Notes: a model not told the origin generated them from the letters alone. A stretch of 64,000 bases of DNA from Rhinopomastus cyanomelas (GCA_013400115.1 VXBP01008587.1:828784-892783), one strand, 5' to 3'. Positions 35,803-48,110 are shown, numbered from the stretch's first letter. Translations and numbers: made by a program.

Positions 35803-36639
35803 TAAGATATGAAAACAGGTCTCACATAAGTAGCACATTAGCCTGTAAATACTCCACAACTTGGTCTACCATGATTAATATTTTATCTGCCAACTGTCAG
35901 TTGCCAGTAGGAAAAAAATCTGATCTGAATCAGATATAAGCTTGCTTCTCTTTTTATAGAACTAAACAGTTTCTTGGCTTTAAAATTTATGCTGGCCGTG
36001 GGGAGCAAATAATACCTGATCCTGCACCCCAGGACAGAACTGCCCCTTCTGCAACGCTGGAACAGATTCAAACTTGGAGAGCAACTTGCTAATGAGCACT
36101 GCTTGAATTTTTGCTTTCTGACAAAGAGCCATGTCATTTCTGACATGGTACAGGATTAGCCGCGTCACGGAAGCAACATCTCCAGGAAGGATTCAGTTGC
36201 CACCAGCCAAGGACAGCCAAACCCCTTGGGACACGATGCAGCCTCCCACCTCCTCAGAGGAATAACCCAAGCGCGGGGTCATGCCGTCAGGGTGTCTTCT
36301 TCCTTCTCCAGTGCACTGGGGCATCTCTTGGGAAGGAGGAGGGCCTGCAGACTTGCATGCCACCCCCTAGCCAAATGCTAGCGTTTCTAAGGGTTGGGTA
36401 AATGTTACCTGCTGTCTGTCATATCTGGGCTCCAACCAAGGATCTCCCAACCACTTAGCTTCTTTCCAGTGATTATTCAGGAATTTGCAGCTGGCTGCAG
36501 CTGGATGCCTGCAGTAGGTGGCCTGAACCTGGGTGCTCATCAGGGTGAAAGGGGCCACACAGCAACACGTTGCCATCACCACTTAGCACAACCTGATCTT
36601 TTCTGAACCGGTCAAATTTCCTGTGAGTGAAAGGGGTGA

Positions 36640-37030
36640 GAACTCTTCCCATACGTAGGCTCGCAAAGACCCACTTGAAATAATTTCACATCTACACACT
36701 CTCTTTGATTTAAAAGCAAACCTCAGCCCCTGGGGTTAGAAATGAATTAAATATTTAAGAGCAGGAGAAAACTAAGTAATCACCAGGAGTTTCCCCTCTC
36801 TTTATAGCCCGGCCATGTAGTATTAACTAATGCTGAAGTGACTCATTATGAAGAAAATTTCAGGACCCTGAAATATTGAAGCCTCTGGCTCATTTATCTT
36901 ATTAGCTCAGTTTTCTGCATTAAATTCACTCCTCTGATCATAACTTTGTAAACACAGTCGCATGTAGGACTGCTGTTACACCACAACATAATAAAGGGTG
37001 AATTACACTTGGTTTAGCTCTGAAAATAAT
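36640..37030. promoter_or_regulatory. AT-rich CR1-free block (candidate conserved noncoding element)
   Basis: Contains GAATTAAATATTTAAGAGCA, GTATTAACTAATGCTGAAGT and TTATCTTATTAGCTCAG, with no repeat. The call rests on composition only. Confidence 0.2.
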
Positions 37031-37036
37031 CCACGA

Positions 37037-37130
37037 AGGGACAATGGGATCATCCAGTTCCAGCTCCCCTGCCATGGGCAGGGACACCCCACCCTAGATC
37101 AGGCTGCCCAGAGCCTCATCCAGCCCAGCA
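37037..37130 (-). mobile_element. CR1 3' UTR fragment
   Basis: GGATCATCCAGTTCCAGCTC and CACCCTAGATCAGGCTGCCC match the second (older) half of the composite CR1. No terminal tail is present. Confidence 0.85.
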
Positions 37131-37449
37131 CCCACCCCCTAGACTGGCCAACCATAAGCAGGCTGACACAGGTCTGAACTGGGGCAAGTAATGTCAGGAC
37201 CTCTGCTAGATGAGATGTCAGCCTGGATGGTGGGGAGGCCCCCCGACCTTGCAAGTTCTGATCCGCAGCTGAGTGATGTGTTTGCTCTGGCAAATGTGGC
37301 AACAGATTTTTATTGCAGTGGAAATTTAAACTATGCAGAAAGATGAAGTACCTCTAATAAGCCAGAAAGGAGTCGTGCTTGCTGTTGCCAACTATCCTTA
37401 GAAACTCCTCTCCAAGCTGCTTCCAACGCATACTAGCATACAGCAGATA

Positions 37450-38040
37450 GAATCACAGAGTCATTGAATCGTTAGGGACTGGAAGGGACCTCGAAAGATC
37501 ATCTAGTCCAATCCCCCTGACACAGCAGGATCACCTAGACCAAGTCACACAGAACACATCCAGGAGGGTCTTAAACATCTCCAGAGAAGGAGACTCCACA
37601 ACCCCCATGGGCAGCCTGTTCCAGTGCTCTGTCACCCTCAATGGGAAGAAGTTCCTTCTCTTTCATGTGGAACTCCTATGTTCCAGCTCACAACCATTGC
37701 CCCTCATCCTATCACTAGATGACACTGAGCAGAGCCTGGCTCCATCCTCCTGACACCCACCCCTCACATATTTATAGACATTCATGAGGTCACACCTCGG
37801 TCTCCTCTTCTCCAATCTAAAGAGACCCAGTTCCCTCAGCCTCTCCTCAGAAGGGAGGTGCTCCACTTCCTTCATCATCTTTGTTGATACTCCCTCCAGC
37901 AGCTCCACATCCCTCTTGAAGTGAGAGGCCCAGAACTGGCCACAATACTCCAGATGTGGTCTCACCAGTGCAGAGTAGAGGGGGAGAAGAACCTCTCTTG
38001 ATCTGCTAACCACCCCCCTTCTGATCCACCCCAGGATGCT
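37450..38040 (-). mobile_element. CR1 3' half, young subfamily
   Basis: It runs from the terminal repeat through the tail and the ORF2 C-terminal part (minus strand RRGVVSRSREVLLPLYSALV, PHLEYCGQFWASHFKRDVEL) to CACCCCAGGATGCT. Confidence 0.94.
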
Positions 38041-39599
38041 GAAGATTCTCTCTAGGAGCAAGCAGCTCTCACTTTCCCCTACCTCCATTAGAAATGGAAA
38101 ACCAAGTACCACTCCGTGCCCCAAAGCTAAGATTTCCATGACTCTCATTAGCATTGCTGCTACACACGTGTGTGTCTGTGGAGCATGAAGGACTTCAGTA
38201 ACAAAGCAACATCTGCTGCCAAAGGAGGATATTGGAAAATATGGTTATGAAAATTATATAGCGCTCACGCTGTGGCACAATTATGTTATTAAGCTGACAG
38301 TGTCAGCAGTGCTGTGAAGTAAGTCATTCGAACCCCATAATAATCTGCATCACAATGACCCAACATCTAACAGCACATTTCCATCAGAATCTGTTCTCTC
38401 AGAGCCCTCAGGAACTGTGTGACACTGGAAGGGAAAGAAAGAGCCGATCACCTCCTGTCCTCAGGCACCCACATTGCAAATAGAGGCACCCGAACCCTCC
38501 CCTAGAACCAGTGGAAGGAGGTGGGTGGCTTCAGGAGCACTGAGATCACCCACCTCCACGGAGTGCACACGGGATTCAGAGGTATGAGCCCATTTCCTCC
38601 TCTCACGGGATGCTAGGGCAGCAGATCTGGCAAAAGAAAGTGACTTGTGCCCCTTGAGCCACCATGGTCCAAACTCCTTTCTGGGAAGAGGAGTGTAGCC
38701 TTTGCCATGCGACTAGGTCACACCTTGGTGTTCCAGGAACGGAGCAAAAGTGCCAGGGGAACTTGAGCAAGCTCCTGAAGACAGGGCAGTGGCAACAACA
38801 CTGCATGGCCCTGCTCACTCTATCTCTTCCTTTGTCTGCCATCATTTGCTTCATGCCAAAGGGGTGCCTCCTGGATCTACTGGGCAAATTCGGAAGAGAA
38901 GTAATCCAGACACAGTAATCACCATTAAAACCAGTAACTGCCAACACCTACGAATGCAGCAGCATCTACACCACAACTATGGCCTCACAAACCATAGTTT
39001 GGTATCTGAAATAACACAGGAAGGGAACTGCTGGCCAACACCACCAGTGCTTTCTTAAGCTGCGACTGTTCCAAATAGTTCTCATTTATAAAAAGCATCT
39101 GGATGGATAAGATGTCAAGTAGAGGGACTGAGTCATCTCCATCCTTCATCTTCACCAGTGTGCAAAGCCCAGCCTGACACCATAGTTTCACATTGGAAGC
39201 AACTGAGCATCCCTTCTTCATAGCTTTCTTAGAGAATGGGAGCCTGGCATGGATCTCCCCATGAGGAGAACATCTCAGAGGAGAACATCACAGACACTGC
39301 TGTGTGTTTGTAACAGTGGAAGCAGCACTTCCACATGGAGATAGACAGGTGCTACTTGAAATTCCACCCCTGTTACACTTAACGTTCGCTCCACTTGTTT
39401 TAGAAACCCAAAACCCGGCTTTGTGGGCCCATTAAATGCCTGGAAATGATGGTTTTCATGATTTTCTCCTCCTTGGCTGGTCCACACCACCAGAAGCACA
39501 CAAAGAGCATTTTCCTTCCTATGTGAAGCTCATCACCCATCAGATTCTCAATCGAAACACCCTGGTGTCTGGTAGGGGCAGCAGGACTGGTCGATTTGT

Positions 39600-40400
39600 T
39601 TCATAAAACTTTATGTACAAAGCAGCAGTAGCCATGAACATAATGGCCAGAATATAGAGTCTACAGGGGTCATTTTTATTAGGATTTATAACAGGATTAC
39701 CCACACTCCACAGTTTTCAGATTTTATTGAGGTTTTATGGGACTATACGGCCAGAGCAGTTAACTGCACCCTGTGCAGCTGTGGTTCACAGAGGATGGGC
39801 ACTGGCTGCACGGTGTAACTGACCTACCAGACAGTATTAATTGCTATGACCCAACCAAAGGCAGTATTTAAAATCATTTCACTGATCAAACCGTTTGTTG
39901 TAAACCTGTAGCTGTGTGGAGAGACAGGGAGCTGAGAGTGATGGCACGGACGGAACACATGCACATCTTAAGCATCCCTGTCACTCGGCTGTATCCATGC
40001 ACACGGGTTTTTTTAGGCTAGCAGTGTCCCTGACCACTGAAAGGAAGTTGGTCTGCACTCCCATGAAGTTTAATTAATTGGTTAATTTGTTCAGTGTAAT
40101 TGTGTTTTATTATTTATATCGTTTACATTAAAGAAATAAAAACACACCCAGCAGAAGCTGACAAAAGATGCCTACCTGGAGCGGACTGTTGCCCATTATG
40201 CTCCTATCATATTTATTCAAATAAACAGATGCATTTATTAATAATAAATTATATTTAAAACTAAATTTATATCAAAAGAAGTGCTAATGAAGAAAAGCAA
40301 ATAATGTAAGAATGCTTAATCCCTTCTTTTCCTTTAGCTGCACATTAATAGGTGCCACAGGTCTGTTTAATGATCTCTGCCAAGAACAGCACAAAGGCGA
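39600..40400. promoter_or_regulatory. AT-rich CR1-free block (candidate conserved noncoding element)
   Basis: Contains GTTTAATTAATTGGTTAATT, TATTATTTATATCGTTTACA and ATTTATTAATAATAAATTAT in a 2.7-kb CR1-free part of the inter-exon intron. It is a candidate enhancer only. Confidence 0.25.
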
Positions 40401-40734
40401 TACTGTCAGAGCAGCTCAGGAGGCCTGGAGCTCCTGGGCTGAAATCTCTATGGGACATTAAATTCTAGACTTCTGTTGAGAAAACTGGGATATTGAAGTT
40501 CCAGTTTTACAGGATCAGGAGGTGCTTCCTACACTACCAGAGCCAACTACCACTTTCGGAAAGAAAGCAAACAGGAAAGATTCTGGATGAGCTCAATGTC
40601 AGGGGCAACTCAAAGCTCTAAAACCAAATGACAGACCAAAACTTTCCTTTTTAAGTTTCTTTTTCCAGACAACATGGTGACAAGTTCTGCTTTCATTCAT
40701 CATTTCTTCACAGAGAAGCAAAAATTTTAGAAGT

Positions 40735-41026
40735 ACAGGCTCTTCTCAATGCCATCTAGTGATAGGACAAGGGGCAATGGGTGTGAGCTGGAACATAGGA
40801 GCTTTCATGTAAGTATCAGAAGGAACTTCTTCACAGTGAGGGTGATGGAGAACTGGAAGGGGCTGCCCAAGGGGATTATGGAGTCACCTTCTCTGGAGAC
40901 ATTTAAAATCCTTCTGGATATGTTCCTGTGTGACTTGGTCTAGGTGATCCTGCTTGTGTCAGAGGGTATTGGACTAGATGATCTTCCCAGGTCCCTTCCA
41001 ATCCCTAATGTTCTGTGATTCTGTGA
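40735..41026 (+). mobile_element. CR1 3' fragment
   Basis: The ORF2 end (SSDRTRGNGCELEHRSFHVS) and tail are present, ending TTCTGTGATTCTGTGA. Confidence 0.93.
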
Positions 41027-41867
41027 ACTGTCATTTTGAATCTTAAACGAGGTCAGCTGTGAGGTTGTTGCCTATGGCCAAGCCTGTTGGGAAGGGACAG
41101 TCCCTCAGTCTTCAGTACTGAGGGAATGGGAGGAAAACCAAAGACTTATTGACAAAAAGATGCTACTGATCATCTGAAAGAGTCATCACTTGTATGTCTA
41201 CAACAGACAGGAGAGTTGAAGAAAAAAGGCCTTTTCAAGTTGTAAGTTGTCCATTATGCAATTAGGTACAAAAGAGATGCATTATTACTAGCTGTCCTAT
41301 TGTCTCATGAGCCCTAAAGTAAGGTTCTCTCTCAGAATCCTCTCAATCATCTCAAGCAGTATCTCATTTCAGGGAGGAACTGGCCATTTTTCATTCACTT
41401 ATACATGATGAACCTTGAAATGAGTCTTCCACATCTTTCCTCACGATCCCATCTCTGTCACTAACACCTTCTTCACAAAGCTAGATGCTTTAAAAAGCAT
41501 CTGAGGCACATCTGCTTTTTCATTCTCCACTCATCACGCTGGCACCTCCAACAGTAACTGCTCCATTCTCATTTTTTCTTGCTCTCCAGCTTCTCTTTCT
41601 ATATTCTTTGGACACCTCTGCAAGAGTCTACCTGTCCTTCTGGCATGTTTTCTTCTTCTCTTCACACCTCCTGTGTCTGCAACACTCATTCCCAACATAC
41701 ACACTCTGTGTGGCTTCCTTCCCTTCTGCTGTTTGATCTGGCAGAGGAAGCTTAATTCAGAGTATCGCACCGCCGCTCCAAGAGCTCGGTAAAGCCAACC
41801 TCTGCCTTGCTTACTGCTCTTTGGTCCAGAAGCCTTTCCTCTGCATGTTCCTACAGCCCAACAATTA

Positions 41868-42640
41868 CAGAATCACAGAATCATTAGGGATTGGAAGGGA
41901 CCTTGAAAGATCATCTAGTTCAACCCCCCTGCCACAGCAGGATCGTCTAGACTAAGTCACACAGGAACACATCCAGGCGGGTCTTAAACATCTCCAAAGA
42001 AGGAGACTCCACAACCCCCCTGGGCAGCCTGTTCCAGTGCTCTGTCACCCTCACTGGGAAGAAGTTCCTTCTGGTATTGATGTGGAACCTCCTGTGTTCC
42101 AGCTCACACCCATTGCCCCTTGTCCTATCACTAGATGCCACTGAGCAGAGCCTGGCTCCATCCTCCTAACACCCACCCTTCACATACTTACAAACATTAA
42201 TGAGGTCACCCCTCAGTCTCCTCTTCTCCAAGCTAAAGAGACCCAGCTCCCTCAGCCTCTACTCAGAAGGGAGATGCTCCACTTTCGTCATCATCTTCAT
42301 TGCCCTACGCTGGACTCCTTCCAGCAGCTCCACATCCCTCTTGGACGGAGGGGTCCAGAACTGGACACAATACTCCAGATGTGGTCTCACCAGGGCAGAG
42401 TACAGGGCAAGAAGAACCTCTCTCCATCTGCTAACCACCCCCCTTCTCATCCACCCCAGGATGCTGTTGGCCCTCTTGGCCACAAGAGCACACTACTGGC
42501 TCATGGTCATCCTGCTAGCCACCAGGACCCCCAGGTCCATTTCTCCTAGACTGCTCTCCAACAGGTCAGTCCCCAGTCTATACTGGTACCTGGGGTTGTT
42601 CTCACCCAGATGCAAGACTCTACACTTACCCTTGTTGCTT
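41868..42640 (-). mobile_element. CR1 3' half, young, longest minus-strand young copy
   Basis: It runs from the tail (ATTAGGGATTGGAAGGGACC) through the ORF2 end and upstream to GKCRVLHLGENNPRYQYRLG. Several open segments are separated by a stop near 42260. Its 5' end is 285 bp from the KLF12 exon donor at 42925 and it lies in the same orientation as the gene. Confidence 0.95.
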
Positions 42641-42924
42641 CCTCTTTGTGTGGAAACAAACCCTCTGGCATTCCTTCCCTTGCCTGAATTTTCTGTGTTC
42701 ACCTGTGATGTTTTCTATTTTCAATATTCTGTTGTTAAATTTCTTCAGCTGCTGGGGAGGATTTATTCTCCTTAGGACAGAACTTTGCCCTGAGCTTGCT
42801 GTGAACCTAACACCACAGCTGACCTCAGGTTTGGCAACAAACAGCTTTATAATGTTGTTAAGTTTTCCTCATACAAGAGCAGTTTTAGAGATGCCACAGA
42901 AGCACAAAACTCTTTCCATCTTAC

Positions 42925-43462
42925 CTTTGACGTGGCTTCTCCCATCCTCCAGCAGCGGTACTACTATGGTGTTGTTCATATTCCCAGGCGACCTCACAGC
43001 TGTATAGACAACAGGTACCGACTGGACCACCACGGGGATGCGGTGCACGTGACTCATTTTGTTGGACTGCAAGTTCATGGGGCTTGAGGGTGGTACTGGA
43101 TGGATAATGTGCAAAAACTGCTGGCCTCCAACACCAGATGCAGAGGCCACAAGAGGACCTGGAGTTAATACTGACGGTACTGATGCTGCTGAGGATACTG
43201 ATGTTATTACTGTGGGTGATGAAGCTGGCCGACTCGAAGAAGTAGAAGTAGAAGAAGGGGAGGAGGCTGATGCTGTCATGGAAACTGGTGAAGATGAAGC
43301 CACTGTAGGGGACGACCTGGCTTTGTTTATTGACAAGTCCACTGGTTCAGTCTGTGTTTGGAAATGGTCTGTGGATAATGAGTCTTCCGCGGGGTCTGCC
43401 TTCATGTTGTTAAGTAACAAGGGTACAGCTTCCATATCTGGGTAATTGTGGACGTTTGGAGA
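42925..43462 (-). CDS. KLF12: KLF12 internal coding exon (repression domain, PVDLS motif)
   Basis: KLF12 (AP-2rep) is a nuclear Kruppel-like zinc-finger repressor that binds CACCC/GC-type sites and recruits the corepressor CtBP. This 538-bp exon encodes 179 codons plus one base. It opens SPNVHNYPDMEAVPLLLNN, carries the CtBP-binding PVDLS at 43331-43345, then a Ser/Thr/Ala-rich run (SSPVSMTASASSPSSTSTSS), then conserved blocks such as GGQQFLHIIHPVPPSSP and HRIPVVVQSVPVVYTAVRSP. It ends ...VPLLEDGRSHVK. The acceptor is pyrimidine-rich and ends caacag, with the first exon base at 43462. The donor is CAAAG|gtaag, with the last exon base at 42925. By memory of the roughly 402-residue vertebrate protein it covers about residues 42-220. 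The open frame continues past both splice sites (to 43519 and 42869), but that is read-through. The identification is strong; the exon number is not claimed. Confidence 0.96.
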
Positions 43463-44854
43463 CTGTTGAGAAAGGATAAAGGACAAGGTTAGATACGTGA
43501 CCAAAGATGGCTTGCACACATGACTGGTATCACATCACCAATCTGAGCCACGAAACCCAAGGTATTTGTTTCCTGTCTTTGTGTCATCTCATCAGTTCAA
43601 AGGACAAATAACATCAGAGAGTACAGACATGTTCAGTTTGAACAGAAGAACAGAAATTTTCTTAGAAGGTCGCAGGACTGAATGAGGGGGTACAAACCCA
43701 CTCTGTGTCTTTCTCTGCACTACACAAAGCCATCAGGGACAAAAATTTTAGTGCTTCCACAGGTAACCATTATTTATCTTGACAGGACATGTCTTCCCAA
43801 CATCTAACATCAAGCTATAACTCTCTGTTATCTGCAATAGAAGTGAAGATAAAATGGCCACCAGCATTTTTCCAATAACCTTCTGCATGCTAAAGACTGC
43901 CCTTTCCCCTCCACTCGTCCACCTTCTTCTAGACTAAGCAGTCCTCAATTCTTCTTTCTTCATGAGTCAGCTCTACAAGAACAAGCCACAGCACTCCTGT
44001 TAGATCTCCACAGTGATCTTCTCAGCTTTGTCCACACTTCTCAGAAGAAGGTGCCTGACACCAGTCAAAACCCTTCAGTTCAGTTATTACTTTCTGCGTG
44101 GCTACTGATGATGAACTCACAGGTCAGTCCGGAGCTCGTATCTGTCTGGTTGCCCTGCTACAGGCAGCAGTGGCTACAGCAACCTGCTAGTCTGCATTAG
44201 CACATTAGACAGCCTTGTGTTTCTTTTTCCATGCTAATTACTAGCCATTTTCCTGACTTTGCAAAATAATCTTATGCTTTGGACCAACTTGTTCAAAGCC
44301 GGTTGGTCTAAATTTATTCTCGTCTAGTGCCTTCTGCTATTTTTGTAGTTTTATTCCTTATTTCAACCATCAAAGAGATTGATAGAATTTCTGAATAATG
44401 CCAGGCCAAAGACAGATCCCTGGAGAAGCTCATTTGATATATCTTTCCTTTCTGACAGCACACCATTAATAACTACTCTTTAAAAATGTTTTTTCAAGTA
44501 ATTTTCAACAGGCAGAGCAAGGAAGGAAGTGGCCAGTGACAACCTGGTAGCAAGACAAAGCACAGAGCACAGCTCCTGGGCTGAGTGCCTCGGTGGCACT
44601 GCACTGCAGCAGAGCTGCTCTGCAGGCACAAACGTGCTGCCCCATGGGCTGTGCTATGGAAAACCAACCTCAGTTAACATCTTTGCCAAGCTACTTCATA
44701 CCTCCCTTGACTCAAAGCAGTTATCCCACTGACTGATGCATCAACCAAACTTTTCAGGGTACCTAAGCATCTCTAAACGCGTTCTCTACGTCTTTACATT
44801 ACAGTACATACTGAACATCTTCAAATACTGAGAAATATTTAAGAAACAAATACT

Positions 44855-45313
44855 TCATAGAATTGTAGAATCGTTAGGGATTGGAAAGGACCTCGAAAGA
44901 TCTTCTAGTCTAATCCCCTGACACTGCAGGGTCACCTAGATCAAGTCATTCAGTCAGTCAGGGCTAGAAGGGACCACAGGATCATCCACTTCCAACTCCC
45001 CTGCCACAGGCAGGGACACTCCACCCTAGATCATACTGGCCAGAGCCTCATCCAGCCTGGCCTTAAACACCTCCAGGGATGGGGCCTCCACTACCTACCT
45101 GGGCAACCCATCCCAGGCTCTCACCACTCCCACGGTGAAGAACTTCCTCCTCACAACCACTCTAAATCTTCCCATCTCCAGCTTTGCTCCATTCCCCCCA
45201 GTCCAGTCACTACCTGACATCCTAAAAAGCCCCTCCCCAGCCTTTTTGTAGCCCCCTTCAGATCCTGGAAGGCCACAATAAGGTCACCTGGGAGCCTCCT
45301 CTTCTCCAGACTG
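44855..45313 (-). mobile_element. Composite CR1 (two tandem 3' tails)
   Basis: The young tail (GTTAGGGATTGGAAAGGACC) joins near 44950-44965 to the second tail (GGGCTAGAAGGGACCACAGG). It then continues through the 3' UTR to the ORF2 end at CTCCTCTTCTCCAGACTGAT. Confidence 0.9.
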
Positions 45314-46763
45314 ATAGTTCATCCAGCAGATGAACTGATCCAGACTTCAGTTCATCTGCTCCAAATAACTTAGCAATCCATCAAACTATGAATTCACTTG
45401 GCAATTTTTATAATCCCTCAACTATGTTAAATATTTTCATGGAGAACCCTCCTGGTCTTGGGTCAGAGCCAAACTGCATCACAGAAAGGAGTTCTACTGC
45501 AGAATGAAAAACAGAAACACCAACGTTAAAAACGACAGTAATAACCACCTAAGTGGACATTACTCCTGGCACACTGAACGATGAGATGTTCTAGTAGATC
45601 CCATCTATTTAGCCGATTTAGACTTGTTCTTGGATCTGACATGTTCCCCATTTGAAAACAAGAACATCTCTGGGAACAGCCAGTCTCTTCCTCTATTCAT
45701 ACACAAATCAACTTAAAACAAAGGGACCCCAATTCATCCAACCCTTGGACCCAGCTATTCCGCTGCGACACAAATAACAAAGCAAAGCCTCCCTTTGTAA
45801 GGACAATGGGAAGTTCTCCTGCTAAGACCACAGAGTGAAGGATGAGGCTCTTTTAAAAAATGCACAACAAGTGACAAGGTTATAAAAGTCTTTTCCTGGA
45901 GAAGCAAAGTCGCCTGTGATTGCTCAGTGATGATCCCTGGTAGCTTCCTCTGGAACATCTTATCTGAGCAATGAGACTCTGCACCGGGCACACCGAACGT
46001 GCCATGAGAAAGACAAACCATAAACACAGATGGCAAAAGTAGGTCCACCTGTCAAATCTTGACAAGTCCTACATATGCAATGGGCAGAAAGACTGGTTCT
46101 GCTGAACTAACAGACTGGTGGTTCAATGAAGGCAAGGCTGAGGGACACCTGGCACAGGCTATACCCAAGTCTTCACAAGGCAAACAGCAGCATCTTCTAT
46201 CTCACATCTTTGAGAGAAAGAGAATCCTTTCATACACATGACTGAGCAAGGGTCATCTAGAAGCAGCAGGAATCAACAGCTCCATCCACAAGGCAGGCAA
46301 ATGTGCCATGGAGGAAATCCAACGTGTCAACATACTTTCAGGACCCCGCTGGGTGCCAGAGGCAGATTTCAGATTGACCCAAAGCCATCTGCCTCAGCAG
46401 CACAACTTGTTGCTTGGTGAGGTGAAGGATGGATCACCCTGCTGTTGCTGTCCTTCACTGCTCTTCAGAGCACCTCACAGTGCTCTGAGGGCACCAGGAA
46501 CTTGACATACTCAGCATATGCACATCAGACTGCTCTAAGGAGTCTTTTGGCTGCCGGGACTCTTCCGAGATTGGATCCACACAGATCTTAAAAGCAGTTC
46601 AAACCAAGTGCAGTGAGCCCCAAAGTCCCATCTGCCTTGCAGCAAGCAGCATCAGGTCCCTCACAGGAAGAGTAACAAAGCATCCTAAACACTTACGCAG
46701 CTGAGGCTACAAAAAGGACTTGTTCCATGGACAGAGTCATTTATCTCTGAGACAAAGCACAGG

Positions 46764-46833
46764 TCACAGAATCATAGAATCATCATGGTTGGAAAGGACC
46801 TCTAGGGTCAACGAGTCCAACCTTTTCTCCTAG
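46764..46833 (-). mobile_element. CR1 terminal fragment, old
   Basis: TCACAGAATCATAGAATCAT, ATGGTTGGAAAGGACCTCTA and AGTCCAACCTTTTCTCC; resembles 15899-15960. Confidence 0.82.
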
Positions 46834-46841
46834 ACTTACAC

Positions 46842-46986
46842 TTTCTCCTTCTCTGGAGACGTTTAAGACCCGCCGGGATGTGTTCCTGTGTGACTTGGTC
46901 TAGGTGATGCTGCTGTTGCAGGGGGATTGGACTAGATGACCTTTCGAGGTCCCTTCCAATCCCTAAAGGTTCTGTGATCCTGTGAC
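46842..46986 (+). mobile_element. CR1 terminal fragment, young
   Basis: It begins TTTCTCCTTCTCTGGAGACG and ends GGTTCTGTGATCCTGTGA. It sits 8 bp from the opposite-strand fragment at 46764-46833, with the 5' ends facing. Confidence 0.92.
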
Positions 46987-47321
46987 ACAGATTCTTCTAA
47001 ACTCTGCTAAGAACAGGTCTTTGTTTTACTAGGGTCATTACACCTGGTCTTAGGGGAATTAGAGAAAAGGAGGGAAGTCTGAAGTAATTGCAGTCTATCA
47101 CACAAACCCCTTTCTCTTTCAACAGCTCTTCTGCATTTACTTCTGTATTATATAAAATCCTTAGGTTGCCTCTACCCCTCTGCAGGTACCCTCTTCCAGT
47201 CTAGAGGCGTCTGCAGTTTCCATGTACTATGGCAGTACAGAGGGTAACGTTCCTCCAGTCTTCATCAGTGAAGCTCAACTCAAACTTTCACAACCCCCTC
47301 ATGAATTTCTCCAAACTGCTC

Positions 47322-47655
47322 CTAATTTCTCCTAAGCTGCCCAAGCCCTACTCACACTTCAGTGACCGCCCTTTCCTGGCCAAACTCTACGACTAAGAAA
47401 GCCCTTTCTTTATCAAATTCAGACCATGACTGATGCCAATTGACATTACAGAAGACAGCAGGATCCTCATCAAAACACACTTGTACATCACAGACTTTAA
47501 CTAAACTATTTTGTTTGGGTGGTAGTGAAGGAAGAGATCTACTCCAGCAACTCATGCTGCCTCTGACGGTGACCAATGAGCAGTGTAGATGTTTCTCCAC
47601 AACCCCAGGCTTTATCTAAGCTGCCAAAGCCCTACTTACACTGTGACTGAACCAC
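47322..47655. repeat. Diverged direct duplication (about 40 bp, 283 bp apart)
   Basis: CTAAGCTGCCCAAGCCCTAC (near 47333) and CTAAGCTGCCAAAGCCCTAC (near 47616) lie in the same orientation. Both are followed by a TCACACTTCAGTGACC-like or TTACACTGTGACTGAACC-like stretch. The origin is unknown. Confidence 0.6.
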
Positions 47656-47696
47656 TACTCTGAACAACAAATGGTCACTACTTTTTCAAAACGGAT

Positions 47697-47736
47697 GGAA
47701 TAAGCAAACTTTCCCTGGAATAAGCAAACTTTCCCA
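47697..47736. repeat. Tandem 20-bp duplication
   Basis: GGAATAAGCAAACTTTCCCT occurs twice in immediate succession, the second copy ending in A instead of T. Confidence 0.9.
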
Positions 47737-48110
47737 GTGACAACGAGAATTCCATCTGAAAGAGGTTGCTGCACTCTTAGCACAGGATTTCTTAGCATCT
47801 CTCCACAGCATCGTTAACTGAGAATTAACTGTTCATTTCCCTAGACAACGAGCATGGCCATTAGCTCTTATTTAAGAGAACGACATCTTTTCTAATTGAG
47901 AACACCACAGTGCTGCTGCTGGGATGTTCAGAGGTACTGCTTCAGCCATTCTGTCAGCTCAAGAAGTCAACTGGATGAAGAACAAATGCTTGTGTGTTTT
48001 TTCTGTTGATCTCTATATTCCAGCCTTTCCATCCTCAGGTAGTGAACCACTCTTCTTGTGGTGGTGTGGGCTCAGCTGACTGCAGTGGGTCTGAAGAAGG
48101 GCAGCAAGTC

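Larger units (their letters stand above)
31842..42924 (-). other. KLF12: KLF12 intron between the two exons (11,083 bp)
   Basis: This is a complete intron with gtaag donor and ttccag acceptor. It contains eight CR1 pieces, one ending 285 bp from the donor and one starting about 120 bp from the acceptor. CR1-free stretches at 32607-33672, 34066-35280, 35803-37036, 37131-37449, 38041-40734, 41027-41867 and 42641-42924 carry no recognisable gene. Parts of 36640-37035 and 39600-40400 are AT-rich and are listed as candidate regulatory blocks. Confidence 0.93.

Noticed and set aside
43059..43445. Plus-strand 128-codon acidic frame
   Set aside because: It is the antisense shadow of the serine-rich KLF12 exon; Ser/Thr codons reversed give Glu/Asp-like runs.
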